Origin: Cytophagaceae bacterium
GTDB lineage: Bacteria; Bacteroidota; Bacteroidia; Cytophagales; Spirosomataceae
Reading direction: 5' to 3'
DNA: 39,858 nt
NCBI GenBank assembly: GCA_947450865.1
Contig: CANFWR010000008.1
Location: 1 to 39,858 of the forward strand
The notes under the pieces were generated by a model, which worked only from the letters and a program-made list of their open reading frames with translations, ran no database searches and had not been told where the DNA came from. A program made the translations under genes and the position numbers. Below, piece by piece: positions 9,611 to 19,160 of this stretch (its first letter is position 1; every line of letters starts with the position of its first letter).

Positions 9611-10348
9611 CTCATCATAATCGGTCAAATCATATTTGACAGGTACAATGCTGACATAATTTTCTGCTAGAGCATCTAGATCGGTGTTGTTGTTCAAATC
9701 CTCGTTGTACAAATCCCCGTCCATCCAATAATAAGGTTTTCCATAGGGATCTTTACGCTCTTCAAATCGCTCTCTAAAAATCGCATTCGCTTGTTTCACC
9801 ACTTTAACCCCTTGCAATGGCATTGAGGAGTGGGCAGGAAAATTCACGTTTAAGGTAAGTCCTTTAGGTAATCCGTGAACTAATACTTGTTGGCAAATTT
9901 TGATGATATAATCGTGGCAATGGGAGAAATTAGCATCCGATGCAAAATCGCAAAGAGAGAATCCAATTGCCGGAATACCTTCCATGGCCGCTTCAATGGC
10001 CGCAGACATCGTACCTGAGTATAAAACGGCAATCGAAGCATTCGAGCCGTGATTAATACCTGAAACAACTAAATCGATTTTACGATCTTTTAGAATCTGG
10101 TGTTTACCTATTTTCACACAATCAGCCGGGGTTCCTGAACATTTGTAGGATTGAATGTGATCGCCAAAATCATTCGTTTTCACCACGCGCAACGGTTCTC
10201 CTAAGGTAATCGCATGCCCCATTCCCGATTGATGCGTATCAGGAGCCACTACTACGACTTCGCCCATTTCGGACATGATTTCCGTAAGAACGCGGATACC
10301 TTTAGAATAGATTGAATCGTCGTTTGCGATGAGAATAAGTGGCTTCAT
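9581..10348 (-). CDS. surE: 5'/3'-nucleotidase SurE
   Basis: ILIANDDSIYSKGI, VVAPDTHQSGMGHAIT, VSGINHGSNASIAVLYSGTMSAAIEA. Confidence 0.95.
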   Translation of the reverse strand: MKPLILIANDDSIYSKGIRVLTEIMSEMGEVVVVAPDTHQSGMGHAITLGEPLRVVKTNDFGDHIQSYKCSGTPADCVKIGKHQILKDRKIDLVVSGINHGSNASIAVLYSGTMSAAIEAAMEGIPAIGFSLCDFASDANFSHCHDYIIKICQQVLVHGLPKGLTLNVNFPAHSSMPLQGVKVVKQANAIFRERFEERKDPYGKPYYWMDGDLYNEDLNNNTDLDALAENYVSIVPVKYDLTDYDELKQMQSWDL

Positions 10349-10385
10349 ATGTTGCTATTTTGATTGCAATTTACAAATTTTGGCT

Positions 10386-10862
10386 ATGATTTTACGCAAA
10401 GCGACGCTCGAAGACATTCCCCTCATTCAAGAAATTGCAGAAGAAGCCTGGAGACCCACCTACGGCCATATTTTAACGGAGGAGCAAACTTTGTACATGA
10501 TTCCGCTGATGTACAATACGGAATTAATTAGCAGTCAAATTCACTTATTCTCTATAGTAGAATCGGACGGTAGCGCAATCGGATATTGTGCTTTTGAAAA
10601 GACTTCAGAGACTGACGGTAAATTACATAAACTCTATTTACGACCATCCGTCAAACAAAAAGGCGCAGGAAGCTTCATTATCGAACAGATTAGTCATCAA
10701 GCTCGATTGATGGGACTCACATCCATCTATTTAAACGTCAACAAACACAATTCAGCTGTCGAATTTTACCTGAAGAAAGGTTTTATAAAAGACCACGAAA
10801 TGGTCTTAGATATAGGCAATGGCTACGTAATGGATGATTACGTTATGCGATTAATGCTATAG
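10386..10862 (+). CDS. GNAT-family N-acetyltransferase
   Basis: LRKATLEDIPLIQEIAEEAW..., LYLRPSVKQKGAGSFIIEQ acetyl-CoA loop-like, VNKHNSAVEFYLKKGF. ATG at 10386 is preferred over the track start 10329. Confidence 0.85.
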   Translation: MILRKATLEDIPLIQEIAEEAWRPTYGHILTEEQTLYMIPLMYNTELISSQIHLFSIVESDGSAIGYCAFEKTSETDGKLHKLYLRPSVKQKGAGSFIIEQISHQARLMGLTSIYLNVNKHNSAVEFYLKKGFIKDHEMVLDIGNGYVMDDYVMRLML

Positions 10863-11709
10863 CTTTCTCGATCAAAGACCTAATTTGGCCTTCTGGGTCT
10901 TTAGAAAATTCATTCGTGATGCGATTCGCTAAAATAGCATTCAATGAAATCATTTCGTGCCCCATAGCACCCCCAAAAGCGTAATAGGCAGCAGTTTCCA
11001 TTTCGATATTGGTAATTTCTTGTTCACCTAACTTAGCAGCAGCGACTTTTTCTAAAAAATCGGGTCTTATCGAATGCATTCGAATCGTACGACCCTGCGG
11101 AGCATAAAATCCTGGTGCCGTTAAGGTAACTCCATTATACGCTTTCAACGGCGCAAATTGAACGCAAAGTGAAGCACTAGCTTTGGCTGCATATAGAGGC
11201 AATGGATAATCAATTGCTTTAGTCCAAGCGGCTAAAAAATCTTCAGATATCGACATTACAGAATCAAAACCGTAGAATTGGGCTAAATTATCAAATCCAA
11301 TCGCAGCAGTCGAAATCAAAATCGAATCCACTGGGATATGCGCTTGAATACTTCCTGATGTACCTATTCGGATGAGCCGCAAGGATCTTTTTTCGGTTTT
11401 CTCCAGACGCGTTTGGAAATCAATATTGACCAAAGCGTCTAATTCATTCATCACAATCTCCACATTATCCGCTCCAATACCGCTGGATAATACACCGATC
11501 TTTTTACCCCTTAAAACGCCTAAATGAGTCACAAATTCCCTTTTATGAACGATTTCAGTCACTTCATCAAAAAAGGCAGAAACAGTGGGAACACGCTCTG
11601 GATCACCCACCAAAATAAGGGTATCCGGAATTTGATCAGGCCGTAAGTTCAAATGATAGGAACTTCCATCCGGATTTATAATCAAGTCTGTGGGAGAGAA
11701 ATAGGTCAT
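10843..11709 (-). CDS. Nucleoside (uridine) phosphorylase
   Basis: LILVGDPERV, GVLSSGIGADNVEIVMNEL, RIGTSGSIQ, NIEMETAAYYAFG. Track start 11715 is TTG; ATG at 11709. Confidence 0.9.
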   Translation of the reverse strand: MTYFSPTDLIINPDGSSYHLNLRPDQIPDTLILVGDPERVPTVSAFFDEVTEIVHKREFVTHLGVLRGKKIGVLSSGIGADNVEIVMNELDALVNIDFQTRLEKTEKRSLRLIRIGTSGSIQAHIPVDSILISTAAIGFDNLAQFYGFDSVMSISEDFLAAWTKAIDYPLPLYAAKASASLCVQFAPLKAYNGVTLTAPGFYAPQGRTIRMHSIRPDFLEKVAAAKLGEQEITNIEMETAAYYAFGGAMGHEMISLNAILANRITNEFSKDPEGQIRSLIEKAIALIA

Positions 11710-11712
11710 GCG

Positions 11713-11720
11713 CAAATTTA
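11713..11720 (-). promoter_or_regulatory. Candidate -7 box for nucleoside phosphorylase
   Basis: Minus-strand TAAATTTG matches TAnnTTTG, 3 nt from ATG 11709. Confidence 0.4.
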
Positions 11721-11749
11721 TTGATAATTTTCCAATGTAATAAGCCCCT

Positions 11750-12191
11750 CATGAAAAGCACCAAGTCTCAAATACAGGCAAATCTGCGTTCCATCTTGGA
11801 AAATACGCTAGAAGAAGCTCGTAGAGAATATGTTTTGGCCAAAGAATCCCGCGATTCTGATACAAAAAGTAGTGCCGGAGATAAATTTGAAACGGGTCGA
11901 GAGATGATGCAACGAGAAATGGATAAGCTAAGTGCTTTGGTAGATAATACCCTTAATTCTATCGCCAAATTAGACAGACTAGCGGATTTACCTGCTTCAG
12001 CAGTCATTTCTGAGGGAAGCCTAGTAGAAACAGATCAAGAAACTTATTTTATTTCCATCGGATACGGCAAACTCGATTCCATTTACGCAATTTCCATTGA
12101 ATCACCACTTGGAGTCGAATTAAAGGGCAAAAAAGTGGGGGATCGCGTCGAAATGCGCGGCCGAAATATCACCATTAAATCAATCTTATGA
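11750..12191 (+). CDS. GreA/GreB C-terminal-like elongation factor protein
   Basis: N-terminal coiled coil (EEARREYVLAKESRDSDTKSSAGDKFETGREMM) and ISIGYGKL...ISIESPLGVELKGKKVGDRVEM resembling Gre factors. ATG at 11750 is preferred. Confidence 0.7.
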
Positions 12192-12514
12192 AAAATGCAC
12201 ACTATCTCTATTTAGTTCTTTCCCTTGTAGGGGGGAGCATCACCTTTTACTATGTATACGAGGGAATGATGCTAAACAACGGGAAATTTGATGTCATTGA
12301 TTTTGTCCAAAGCACTTGGACGGCAAACCCTTACGCTAAAAGTTTAAGTTGTGACTTTTGGACCGGCGCCATCGCAGGCACCTTTTTTATACTGGCAGAA
12401 GGATTACGGATTAAAATCAAATACCTGTACCTTTATTTATTGGCAACCGTTTTAATAGGTTTTGCCTTTGCATTTCCCTTATTTTTATTCGTTAGACATA
12501 GACAATTAGCCTAA
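12188..12514 (+). CDS. DUF2834-like membrane protein
   Basis: About 3-TM 108-aa protein with a CDFWTGAIAGTFFILAEGLRI segment. Confidence 0.6.
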   Translation: MKNAHYLYLVLSLVGGSITFYYVYEGMMLNNGKFDVIDFVQSTWTANPYAKSLSCDFWTGAIAGTFFILAEGLRIKIKYLYLYLLATVLIGFAFAFPLFLFVRHRQLA

Positions 12515-12519
12515 TATTT

Positions 12520-12864
12520 ATGGAAGAATACATCAAGACCTTTCCGGAGGCCACGCAGAAAATTTTAATTGAAGTCCGTGATGCGATTCGTTCGGTCGTA
12601 CCGGAGGAAACAGAAGAAACGATGTCTTACGGGATGCCCACCTTCAAGTTAAATGGTAATTTAATCCACTTTGCGGCCTGGAATAATCATTTAGGTTTTT
12701 ATCCAACCCCTAGCGGGATTAAGAATTTTGTACAAGAATTAGCTCCCTACGAGGGTTCAAAAGGAGCGATTAAGTTTCCGTATCATTCACCTATGCCTTT
12801 GGAACTCATTAAAGAGATTACCTTATTTAGAGTTCAGGAGAATTTAGCCAAAAAGAAACGATGA
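12520..12864 (+). CDS. DUF1801 / YdhG-like protein
   Basis: EETMSYGMPTFKLNG and HLGFYPTPSGIKNF motifs. Confidence 0.75.
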   Translation: MEEYIKTFPEATQKILIEVRDAIRSVVPEETEETMSYGMPTFKLNGNLIHFAAWNNHLGFYPTPSGIKNFVQELAPYEGSKGAIKFPYHSPMPLELIKEITLFRVQENLAKKKR

Positions 12865-14366
12865 AAAAACTCCTATTCTGCTGCCTCCTTGCGGCAACTT
12901 TCAGCCTCAATGCTCAAACGAATGAAGAAAAGATCCATTCATTCATTCCCACCCTTGATTCCCTATTTAAACAGCAAGCGAACCTTTCTAAAATGCCTGG
13001 TCTCGTATATGGAATCGTATATAATGGCCGCTTAATTCATTCCAATGCGCTAGGTCTCGCACAAATCGAGAACGGCATAAAGGCCGACAAAACGATTGAT
13101 TTTCGCATTGCTTCAATGTCCAAAAGCTTTGCCAGCATGGCCATTCTTCAGCTGAGAGATGCGGGGAAATTACGCTTAGACGATCCGGCAGCCAATTACA
13201 TTCCGGAATTGAAAACCACTCAATCGCTCACAAAAGATGCCCCTGTCATCACCATTCGTCATTTATTAACACATGCGGCTGGATTTCCAGAAGATAATCC
13301 TTGGGGCGATCGCCAATTAGGCATTTCAGATGAGACCTTTAGAGCGATGATCAAAAAAGGAATTACTTTCTCGACAAACCCAGGCGTGAGCTATGAATAC
13401 AGCAATATGGGTTTTGCGATGTTAGGTTTAATCATCAAAAACGTGAGTGGCCAAAGCTACCAATCTTACATCAAAGAACACATTTTCAAGCCCTTAGGAA
13501 TGAATAATACCTATTGGGAATACAGTGAAGTCCCGGCAAACAAATTAGCCTATGGATACCGTTGGCTAGATAATAAATGGGTAAAACAACCCATGGAGCA
13601 CGATGGAGCCTATGGTGCGATGGGGGGATTGATCACTACTTTGGAAGATTTCAGCAAATACACGGCTTTGCACTTATCTGCCTGGCCAGAGCGAGATGAA
13701 ACAGAAAAAGGCCCACTTAAACGTAGTTCCTTACGAGAAATGCAATTCCCTTGGAATATCAGCGGATTTAATCCCAAATACACCTATCCAAACGGCCGAA
13801 TCGGTAGTTCCTTTACTTCGTATGGCTATGGTTTAAGCTTCTTACAAGATGATCAAGGAAGACGCTCTGTGGGACATTCAGGAGGATTACCTGGTTTTGG
13901 AAGTAATTGGCGGATTTATCCAGATTATGATTTAGGTATCATTTCCTTCGCGAATGTTACCTATGCACCCGCTAGTTTTATCAATCTCAAAGTGCTCGAT
14001 TCCTTAATTTCTTCTACTCAGCTAAGTCCTAGAAAATTACCGGCGTCTGCCATTTTAAAGCAAAGACAATCCGAATTAGTTCGCTTATTACCGGAATGGA
14101 AGAATGCGCCTGAATCAGGTATTTTCGCCGAAAACTTCTTTCTAGATTATTTCCCAGATAAGTTAGCAGCTGAAGCAAAGGCTATTTTTGAAAAGATTGG
14201 AACCATTCGATCCATTCAAGAAATCGAACCAGAAAATAACCTGAGAGGCACCTTTCGAATCATTGGCGAAAAGGGAAATGCAGCAGTGTACTTTACGCTA
14301 AGTCCTGAAACTCCAGCTCTCATCCAGGAATACCATATCCAAGAAATAAAAAAGGCTCATAATTGA
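12861..14366 (+). CDS. Serine hydrolase, class C beta-lactamase-related family
   Basis: SxxK motif (SMSKSFASMAI), YSN motif (YEYSNMGFAMLG), HSGG motif; signal peptide. Confidence 0.88.
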   Translation: MKKLLFCCLLAATFSLNAQTNEEKIHSFIPTLDSLFKQQANLSKMPGLVYGIVYNGRLIHSNALGLAQIENGIKADKTIDFRIASMSKSFASMAILQLRDAGKLRLDDPAANYIPELKTTQSLTKDAPVITIRHLLTHAAGFPEDNPWGDRQLGISDETFRAMIKKGITFSTNPGVSYEYSNMGFAMLGLIIKNVSGQSYQSYIKEHIFKPLGMNNTYWEYSEVPANKLAYGYRWLDNKWVKQPMEHDGAYGAMGGLITTLEDFSKYTALHLSAWPERDETEKGPLKRSSLREMQFPWNISGFNPKYTYPNGRIGSSFTSYGYGLSFLQDDQGRRSVGHSGGLPGFGSNWRIYPDYDLGIISFANVTYAPASFINLKVLDSLISSTQLSPRKLPASAILKQRQSELVRLLPEWKNAPESGIFAENFFLDYFPDKLAAEAKAIFEKIGTIRSIQEIEPENNLRGTFRIIGEKGNAAVYFTLSPETPALIQEYHIQEIKKAHN

Positions 14367-14375
14367 GCCTTTTTT
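14348..14375. terminator. Bidirectional Rho-independent-type terminator
   Basis: AAAAAAGGCTCA-TAAT-TGAGCCTTTTTT, 12-bp perfect stem; both convergent stop codons lie in the arms. Confidence 0.85.
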
Positions 14376-15355
14376 TGTTTTTCTATTTTCTCTGTCCGTT
14401 TAAAGGACTTGAATCCTAATTCAGGGGAATAACCCACTGAGTTTTTGGAATAATATCCTTTCTCATTGTAAGGGCGCTTCCGGGGATGCTCTTTACATTC
14501 AGTAGAGCAGGCTCCTTCCATCTCTTTAAGACAGGATGGGCAAATAGCTAAATGCTCATTGCATTCCGGATTGGCGCAATTGACCATGTGATCTGATTTC
14601 GTATGACAAACATGGCATTCTGAAACAACCTCTGGATTCACTGAATTCACTGCCGTAGCGACACGGTTATCAAACACATAGCAAGAACCATCAAAATCCT
14701 CTCCACCTTCTTCTAAACCATATTTAATGATACCGCCATGCAATTGATATACATCCGTAAATCCTTTTTCAATTAGATAAGCGGATGCTTTCTCGCACTT
14801 AATCCCACCAGTGCAATAGGTAATGACCTTTTTGTTTTTCAAATGCTCAATTTCCTGTACGTGATCAGGTAAATCGCGCAGATTCTCCATATCAAACGTG
14901 TAGGCACCTTTAAAACGACCTAATTCGTGTTCATAATTCGAACGCATATCGACTAAAACCACATCTGGATCATTCTTCAATAATTGCTTGAATTCTTTCG
15001 GCTTCAAATGCTTGCCCGTTCTAACGCGAGGATCAACTACTAAATCAGAATGAACGATTTCATTTTTTACTCGAACGTGCAATTTGTTGAATGTATGCGC
15101 TTCGTGATAATCAATTTTGAAGTCAAAATCAGAGCCAGCGAAAATCGGATCATTTTCTAACCACTTCATGTAAGAATCGCAATCCGCTTTTAAACCCGAA
15201 ACGGTTCCATTCAAACCCTCAGCGGCGACGATTACACGTCCCAAAAGGTTATTTTCAATGCAAAAAAGGTGATGTTTTACTCGGTACTCTTCCGGATTCG
15301 GAATAGGAGTATAGTTATAGTAAAGCAATACACTGTAAGGTTTCATCTTCAACAT
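14357..15355 (-). CDS. trhO: tRNA uridine(34) hydroxylase / rhodanese-related sulfurtransferase (TrhO/YceA)
   Basis: YCTGGIKCEKASAYL rhodanese active site, DMRSNYEHELGRFKGA, Cys-rich C-terminus. Confidence 0.88.
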   Translation of the reverse strand: MLKMKPYSVLLYYNYTPIPNPEEYRVKHHLFCIENNLLGRVIVAAEGLNGTVSGLKADCDSYMKWLENDPIFAGSDFDFKIDYHEAHTFNKLHVRVKNEIVHSDLVVDPRVRTGKHLKPKEFKQLLKNDPDVVLVDMRSNYEHELGRFKGAYTFDMENLRDLPDHVQEIEHLKNKKVITYCTGGIKCEKASAYLIEKGFTDVYQLHGGIIKYGLEEGGEDFDGSCYVFDNRVATAVNSVNPEVVSECHVCHTKSDHMVNCANPECNEHLAICPSCLKEMEGACSTECKEHPRKRPYNEKGYYSKNSVGYSPELGFKSFKRTEKIEKQKKAQL

Positions 15356-15382
15356 GATTTACAGATTAAACAAAAAATTAAG

Positions 15383-15465
15383 TGACGATGGGGAGATTCG
15401 AACTCCCAAACCTTAACGGCACTACCACCTCAAGGTAGCGTGTCTACCAATTTCACCACATCGCC
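15383..15465 (-). tRNA. tRNA-Leu (anticodon GAG), 3' CCA not encoded
   Basis: Reverse complement GGCGATGTGGTGAAATTGGTAGACACGCTACCTTGAGGTGGTAG...GGGAGTTCGAATCTCCCCATCGTC: 7-bp acceptor stem, class II variable arm, TTCGAAT T-loop. Confidence 0.95.
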
Positions 15466-15536
15466 AAAAACGGTTAGTAAAATTACCAATTATTTACTTA
15501 CTTGCCAAGAATTACAGAACTCAAAAAATTCTTACA

Positions 15537-15905
15537 ATGGCTTTAGAAATAAGCGGAAAATTAATCAAGAAATTACCTGAGGTTACAGGAACAGGTAAAA
15601 ACGGCACCAACTGGATCAAGCAAGAATTTGTGATCGAAACACAAGATCAATACCCTAAAAAGGTGTGTATGTCAGTTTGGGGTGATAAAACACAAGATTT
15701 AGGTCCGGTTCAAGAGGGCGAAATCGTAAAAGTGCAATTCAACGTAGAATCAAGAGAATACAACGAGCGTTGGTATACAGAAATCCGTGCATATCGTTTA
15801 GATCGCACTGGTTCAATCCCAGCAGGAGTGGAGCCTACACCGGCAGCAGGCGGATACCAATTTCCTCCATTAGCTGCGGAGAGTGGGGATGATTTACCAT
15901 TCTAA
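15537..15905 (+). CDS. DUF3127 domain protein (OB-fold-like)
   Basis: MALEISGKLIKKLPEVTGTGKNGTNWIKQEFVIET...YPKKVCMSVWGDK, C-terminal DDLPF (SSB-like tail). Confidence 0.8.
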   Translation: MALEISGKLIKKLPEVTGTGKNGTNWIKQEFVIETQDQYPKKVCMSVWGDKTQDLGPVQEGEIVKVQFNVESREYNERWYTEIRAYRLDRTGSIPAGVEPTPAAGGYQFPPLAAESGDDLPF

Positions 15906-15920
15906 TTAGCTTCGCTACTT

Positions 15921-15947
15921 CATTTAATTAGCTTCGCTATTTAAATG
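15921..15947 (+). repeat. Hairpin module A of composite 3' repeat (copy 1)
   Basis: CATTTAATTAGC-TTC-GCTATTTAAATG, 12-bp arms with one mismatch; the sequence AATTAGCTTCGCTA also occurs directly upstream at 15904-15917 (22-bp period). Confidence 0.8.
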
Positions 15948-15983
15948 AAAGCACAAATAACAAAGCAAAAAGTACAAAGTTTG
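15948..15983 (+). repeat. Heptad array, copy 1
   Basis: AAAGCACAAATAACAAAGCAAAAAGTACAAAGTTTG; differs at 2 of 36 positions from 19188-19223. Confidence 0.9.
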
Positions 15984-15986
15984 CAT

Positions 15987-16015
15987 AAAAAAGGGGCCAT
16001 AAAGCCCCTTTTTTA
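15987..16015. terminator. Bidirectional terminator between convergent genes
   Basis: AAAAAAGGGGC-CATAAA-GCCCCTTTTTT. Confidence 0.85.
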
Positions 16016-16058
16016 TTATTTCAGAAACATTTCAAAAAACCATCTCCGGAGGAGATTC

Positions 16059-16093
16059 CATCTTTGTACTTTGTTCTTTATGCTTTGTAATTT
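16059..16093 (-). repeat. Heptad array, inverted copy
   Basis: Reverse complement AAATTACAAAGCATAAAGAACAAAGTACAAAGATG; overlaps the final codons and stop of the minus-strand GNAT gene. Confidence 0.85.
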
Positions 16094-16527
16094 AATGACA
16101 TCGCCTGATGCACAATATCCGCCTCAATAAACGTATCTCCATAAGGCTGAAAACCTAAAGAAGCATACAAAGGCATCACAGAAACTTGAGCGTGTAAATA
16201 GTAATGATGGCAATAGGGATATTCAGCAGCAGATTCTGCAAAAATATGCTGAATAATTAAAGAAGCGTAACCTTTACCGCGGGCTGACTCCAACGTAGCG
16301 ATTCTCTCCACCTTAATACCTTTATCTGTTTTGCGGTATCGACCGGTTGCCACTGGTGTGGCGTCTTCCAACAGTAAATAATGTTTGGCTACTGCATCTA
16401 ACTCATCAAATTCCTCAGACGGCAAGCACTTTTGTTCTTTGACAAACACCTCCGTCCGAATGGCAAATACCTGTTCGATTTCTTCCGGACTAATCGCCTG
16501 AATGATCTTACTTTTCTTGCTTTCCAT
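16078..16527 (-). CDS. GNAT-family N-acetyltransferase (ElaA-like)
   Basis: VFAIRTEVFVKEQKCLPSEEFDELDAVAKHYLL, ATGRYRKTDKGIKVERIATLESARGKGYASLI. Confidence 0.85.
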   Translation of the reverse strand: MESKKSKIIQAISPEEIEQVFAIRTEVFVKEQKCLPSEEFDELDAVAKHYLLLEDATPVATGRYRKTDKGIKVERIATLESARGKGYASLIIQHIFAESAAEYPYCHHYYLHAQVSVMPLYASLGFQPYGDTFIEADIVHQAMSLNYKA

Positions 16528-17467
16528 ACGCTTCGATGATTTTACGCACTAATCGGTGACGAACAACGTCTGAACCATCCAATTCGACAAAGGCAATCCC
16601 ATTAATTCCAGAAAGGATGCGTTCTGCTTCTCCAAGACCTGAAGTTTGGTTTTTAGGTAAATCAACTTGGGATTTATCGCCTGTAATAATCGTCTTCGAT
16701 TGGATACCCATACGTGTCAAAAACATCTTCATTTGCATGGAAGTGGTGTTTTGAGCCTCATCTAATAAAATAAAAGCTTTATTTAAGGTACGTCCACGCA
16801 TGTAGGCCAAAGGCGCAATTTCAATCGTCCGATTTTCTAAATAGAATTTCAATTTCTCTGCGGGAATCATATCATCCAATGCATCATAAATGGGACGCAA
16901 ATAGGGATCAATTTTTTCTTTCAAATCCCCTGGCAAGAATCCTAGGTTTTCTCCGGCTTCTACTGCAGGTCGAGTGATGATGATTTTCTTAACTTCTTTG
17001 TTCTTCAAAGCCTTTACAGCAAGTGCCACCGCTGTATAGGTTTTGCCTGTACCAGCAGGTCCAATAGCAAAGACGATGTCATTCGTGGTAGCAGCATCAA
17101 CCAGTTTACGTTGATTCGGAGTTTTGGCCTTAATAACAATCCCTTTATTGCCAAAAAGGAGCACATCCTTATCCTCCACCCATGGCTGCTCGGTTTCTTC
17201 ACCCGTCGGATTTAGCACCGCATCGATATAGGCTTGCATATGCTTTTCCATAAGTGAGTGGTGTTTATCCAAATGAGCCACACAGGAGTTCACAATGGCT
17301 TCCACTAAAGCAATTTGATCGTTCGATCCACGGACTGTTAATTGCTCGCCACGAGCGATGATTTTTGACTGAGGAAAGGCGTTTATCAATAAAGAGATAT
17401 TAGCATTTGCAACGCCTAAAAAGTCAATTAGAGAGACCTCTGAGAGGGAAATTATTTTTTCTAACAA
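16508..17467 (-). CDS. PhoH-family ATPase
   Basis: GPAGTGKTYTAVALAVKAL Walker A, FILLDEAQNTT Walker B, RMGIQSKTIITGDKSQVDLP. Start codon TTG at 17467. Confidence 0.93.
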   Translation of the reverse strand: MLEKIISLSEVSLIDFLGVANANISLLINAFPQSKIIARGEQLTVRGSNDQIALVEAIVNSCVAHLDKHHSLMEKHMQAYIDAVLNPTGEETEQPWVEDKDVLLFGNKGIVIKAKTPNQRKLVDAATTNDIVFAIGPAGTGKTYTAVALAVKALKNKEVKKIIITRPAVEAGENLGFLPGDLKEKIDPYLRPIYDALDDMIPAEKLKFYLENRTIEIAPLAYMRGRTLNKAFILLDEAQNTTSMQMKMFLTRMGIQSKTIITGDKSQVDLPKNQTSGLGEAERILSGINGIAFVELDGSDVVRHRLVRKIIEAYGKQEK

Positions 17468-17539
17468 GTAAAAATGGGTTTAAATCGTATGGGAGTAAAA
17501 ATAAGAAATTCTTGAAATTTAATATCTTCCTTTATAAGA

Positions 17540-17547
17540 TAATTTTG
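17540..17547 (+). promoter_or_regulatory. Candidate -7 box for dnaB
   Basis: TAATTTTG matches Bacteroidota TAnnTTTG, 24 nt upstream of the ATG; no well-spaced -33 element seen. Confidence 0.35.
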
Positions 17548-17570
17548 AAAATTTAACGTAAAATTGTGGT

Positions 17571-19160
17571 ATGGAATCTAACACCCCTTCATCCATTTAT
17601 AAAAAAGGAAATCAGTCTGCTGGCGTTCGTACGCAAGCAGGGCCCACGCGTTTAAGCGATTTGGGTTTAGGAAAATTACCTCCTCAGGCGGTAGACCTAG
17701 AAGAAGCCTTATTAGGAGCTTTGATGTTAGAGAAAGAACCTTTGGCAAATGTCATCGAATTACTACGACCTGCGTCCTTTTATAAAGAAGGGCACCAGTT
17801 AATATTTGAGGCAATTCAAGGTTTATTCCAAGCTTCTCAACCAGTTGATTTACTTACCGTTAACAATTTTTTAAAGCAAAACGGTAGCCTAGAAAAAGCA
17901 GGTGGCACCAGCTATTTAGCCCAATTAACTTCGCGTGTTAGTTCCACTTCGAACGTTGAATTCCACGCTAGAATCATCATTGAGCAATATTTAAAGCGTC
18001 AGCTTATTCAAATATCTTCCGAAATCCAACGCCTATCTTATGAAGACACGTCTGACGTGTTTCATTTATTAGATAAAATGGAGCAGGAACTTTTCACTAT
18101 CGCTGAATCCAATATCCGCAAGAATTACGAGAGTATGTCGGATATTTTGAAGAAGGCCGTGGATGAATTAGAAAAGAAACAACTCCAAAAAAGTGGTTTA
18201 ACAGGTATTCCGTCCGGATTTACGGACTTAGACCGTTTGACATCTGGCTGGCAAAGACAAGAATTAATCATTATCGCAGCTCGTCCAGGTATGGGTAAGA
18301 CGGCTTTTGTCGTTTCAGCTTGCCGTAATGCTGCTGTTGATTTTGGACACTCTGTGGCTCTTTTCTCGCTTGAGATGAGCGCCGTTCAACTAGTGAATCG
18401 TATTATTTCGGCAGAAGCCGAAATTGAAGCTGAGAAAATCCGTAAAGGAAAATTGGAGCCACATGAATGGCAGCAATTACACACGAAAATCAATAAATTA
18501 TTCGAAGCGAATATGTTTATTGATGACACGCCAGCCTTATCCATTTTAGAGTTAAGAGCGAAATGTCGTCGTTTAAAAGCCCAAAAAGGCATCGACCTCA
18601 TCGTCATCGATTACTTGCAGCTAATGACCGGAGATAGTTCTGGAAAAGGAGCCAGCGGTAACCGGGAGCAAGAAATTGCCCAAATTTCGCGCGCCTTGAA
18701 GCAATTAGCCAAGGAGTTAGATGTACCAGTAATCGCCCTTTCTCAATTAAACCGGTCTACAGAGACGCGTGGAGGAAATAAGAAGCCACAACTTTCTGAC
18801 CTTCGTGAATCTGGAGCCATTGAGCAAGACGCCGATCAGGTAATGTTCATTTACCGTCCAGAATACTATGGCATCACAGCGGATGATCAAGGAAATTCCA
18901 TTACGGGAATGGGAGAGATTATTATGGCCAAAAACCGTTCAGGTTCTCTCGATAATGTTTGGCTGAAATTCATCGGTAAATTCACTAAATACTGCGATTT
19001 AGACTTCCAACCCTTCTCAAACAATGAAGGCGGCAATTTCGATTTAAGTGCTTTAGGTGATCAAACATCCGCTTTTGAGTCTAGCAACGATGCGGTATTT
19101 AAGGGAAGCAAGATGAATCTTCCGCCGGAGGATTATGATCCGTTGAACACGCCGTTTTAA
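17571..19160 (+). CDS. dnaB: Replicative DNA helicase DnaB
   Basis: PPQAVDLEEALLGALMLEKE, ARPGMGKTAFVVS, IVIDYLQLM, PVIALSQLNRSTE, LSDLRESGAIEQDAD. Confidence 0.97.
   Translation: MESNTPSSIYKKGNQSAGVRTQAGPTRLSDLGLGKLPPQAVDLEEALLGALMLEKEPLANVIELLRPASFYKEGHQLIFEAIQGLFQASQPVDLLTVNNFLKQNGSLEKAGGTSYLAQLTSRVSSTSNVEFHARIIIEQYLKRQLIQISSEIQRLSYEDTSDVFHLLDKMEQELFTIAESNIRKNYESMSDILKKAVDELEKKQLQKSGLTGIPSGFTDLDRLTSGWQRQELIIIAARPGMGKTAFVVSACRNAAVDFGHSVALFSLEMSAVQLVNRIISAEAEIEAEKIRKGKLEPHEWQQLHTKINKLFEANMFIDDTPALSILELRAKCRRLKAQKGIDLIVIDYLQLMTGDSSGKGASGNREQEIAQISRALKQLAKELDVPVIALSQLNRSTETRGGNKKPQLSDLRESGAIEQDADQVMFIYRPEYYGITADDQGNSITGMGEIIMAKNRSGSLDNVWLKFIGKFTKYCDLDFQPFSNNEGGNFDLSALGDQTSAFESSNDAVFKGSKMNLPPEDYDPLNTPF

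Noticed and set aside
15945-16130. 61-aa ORF (MKAQITKQKVQSLHKKG...)
   Set aside because: Composed of heptad repeat, terminator and the antisense end of the GNAT gene; best explained as non-coding repeat DNA.
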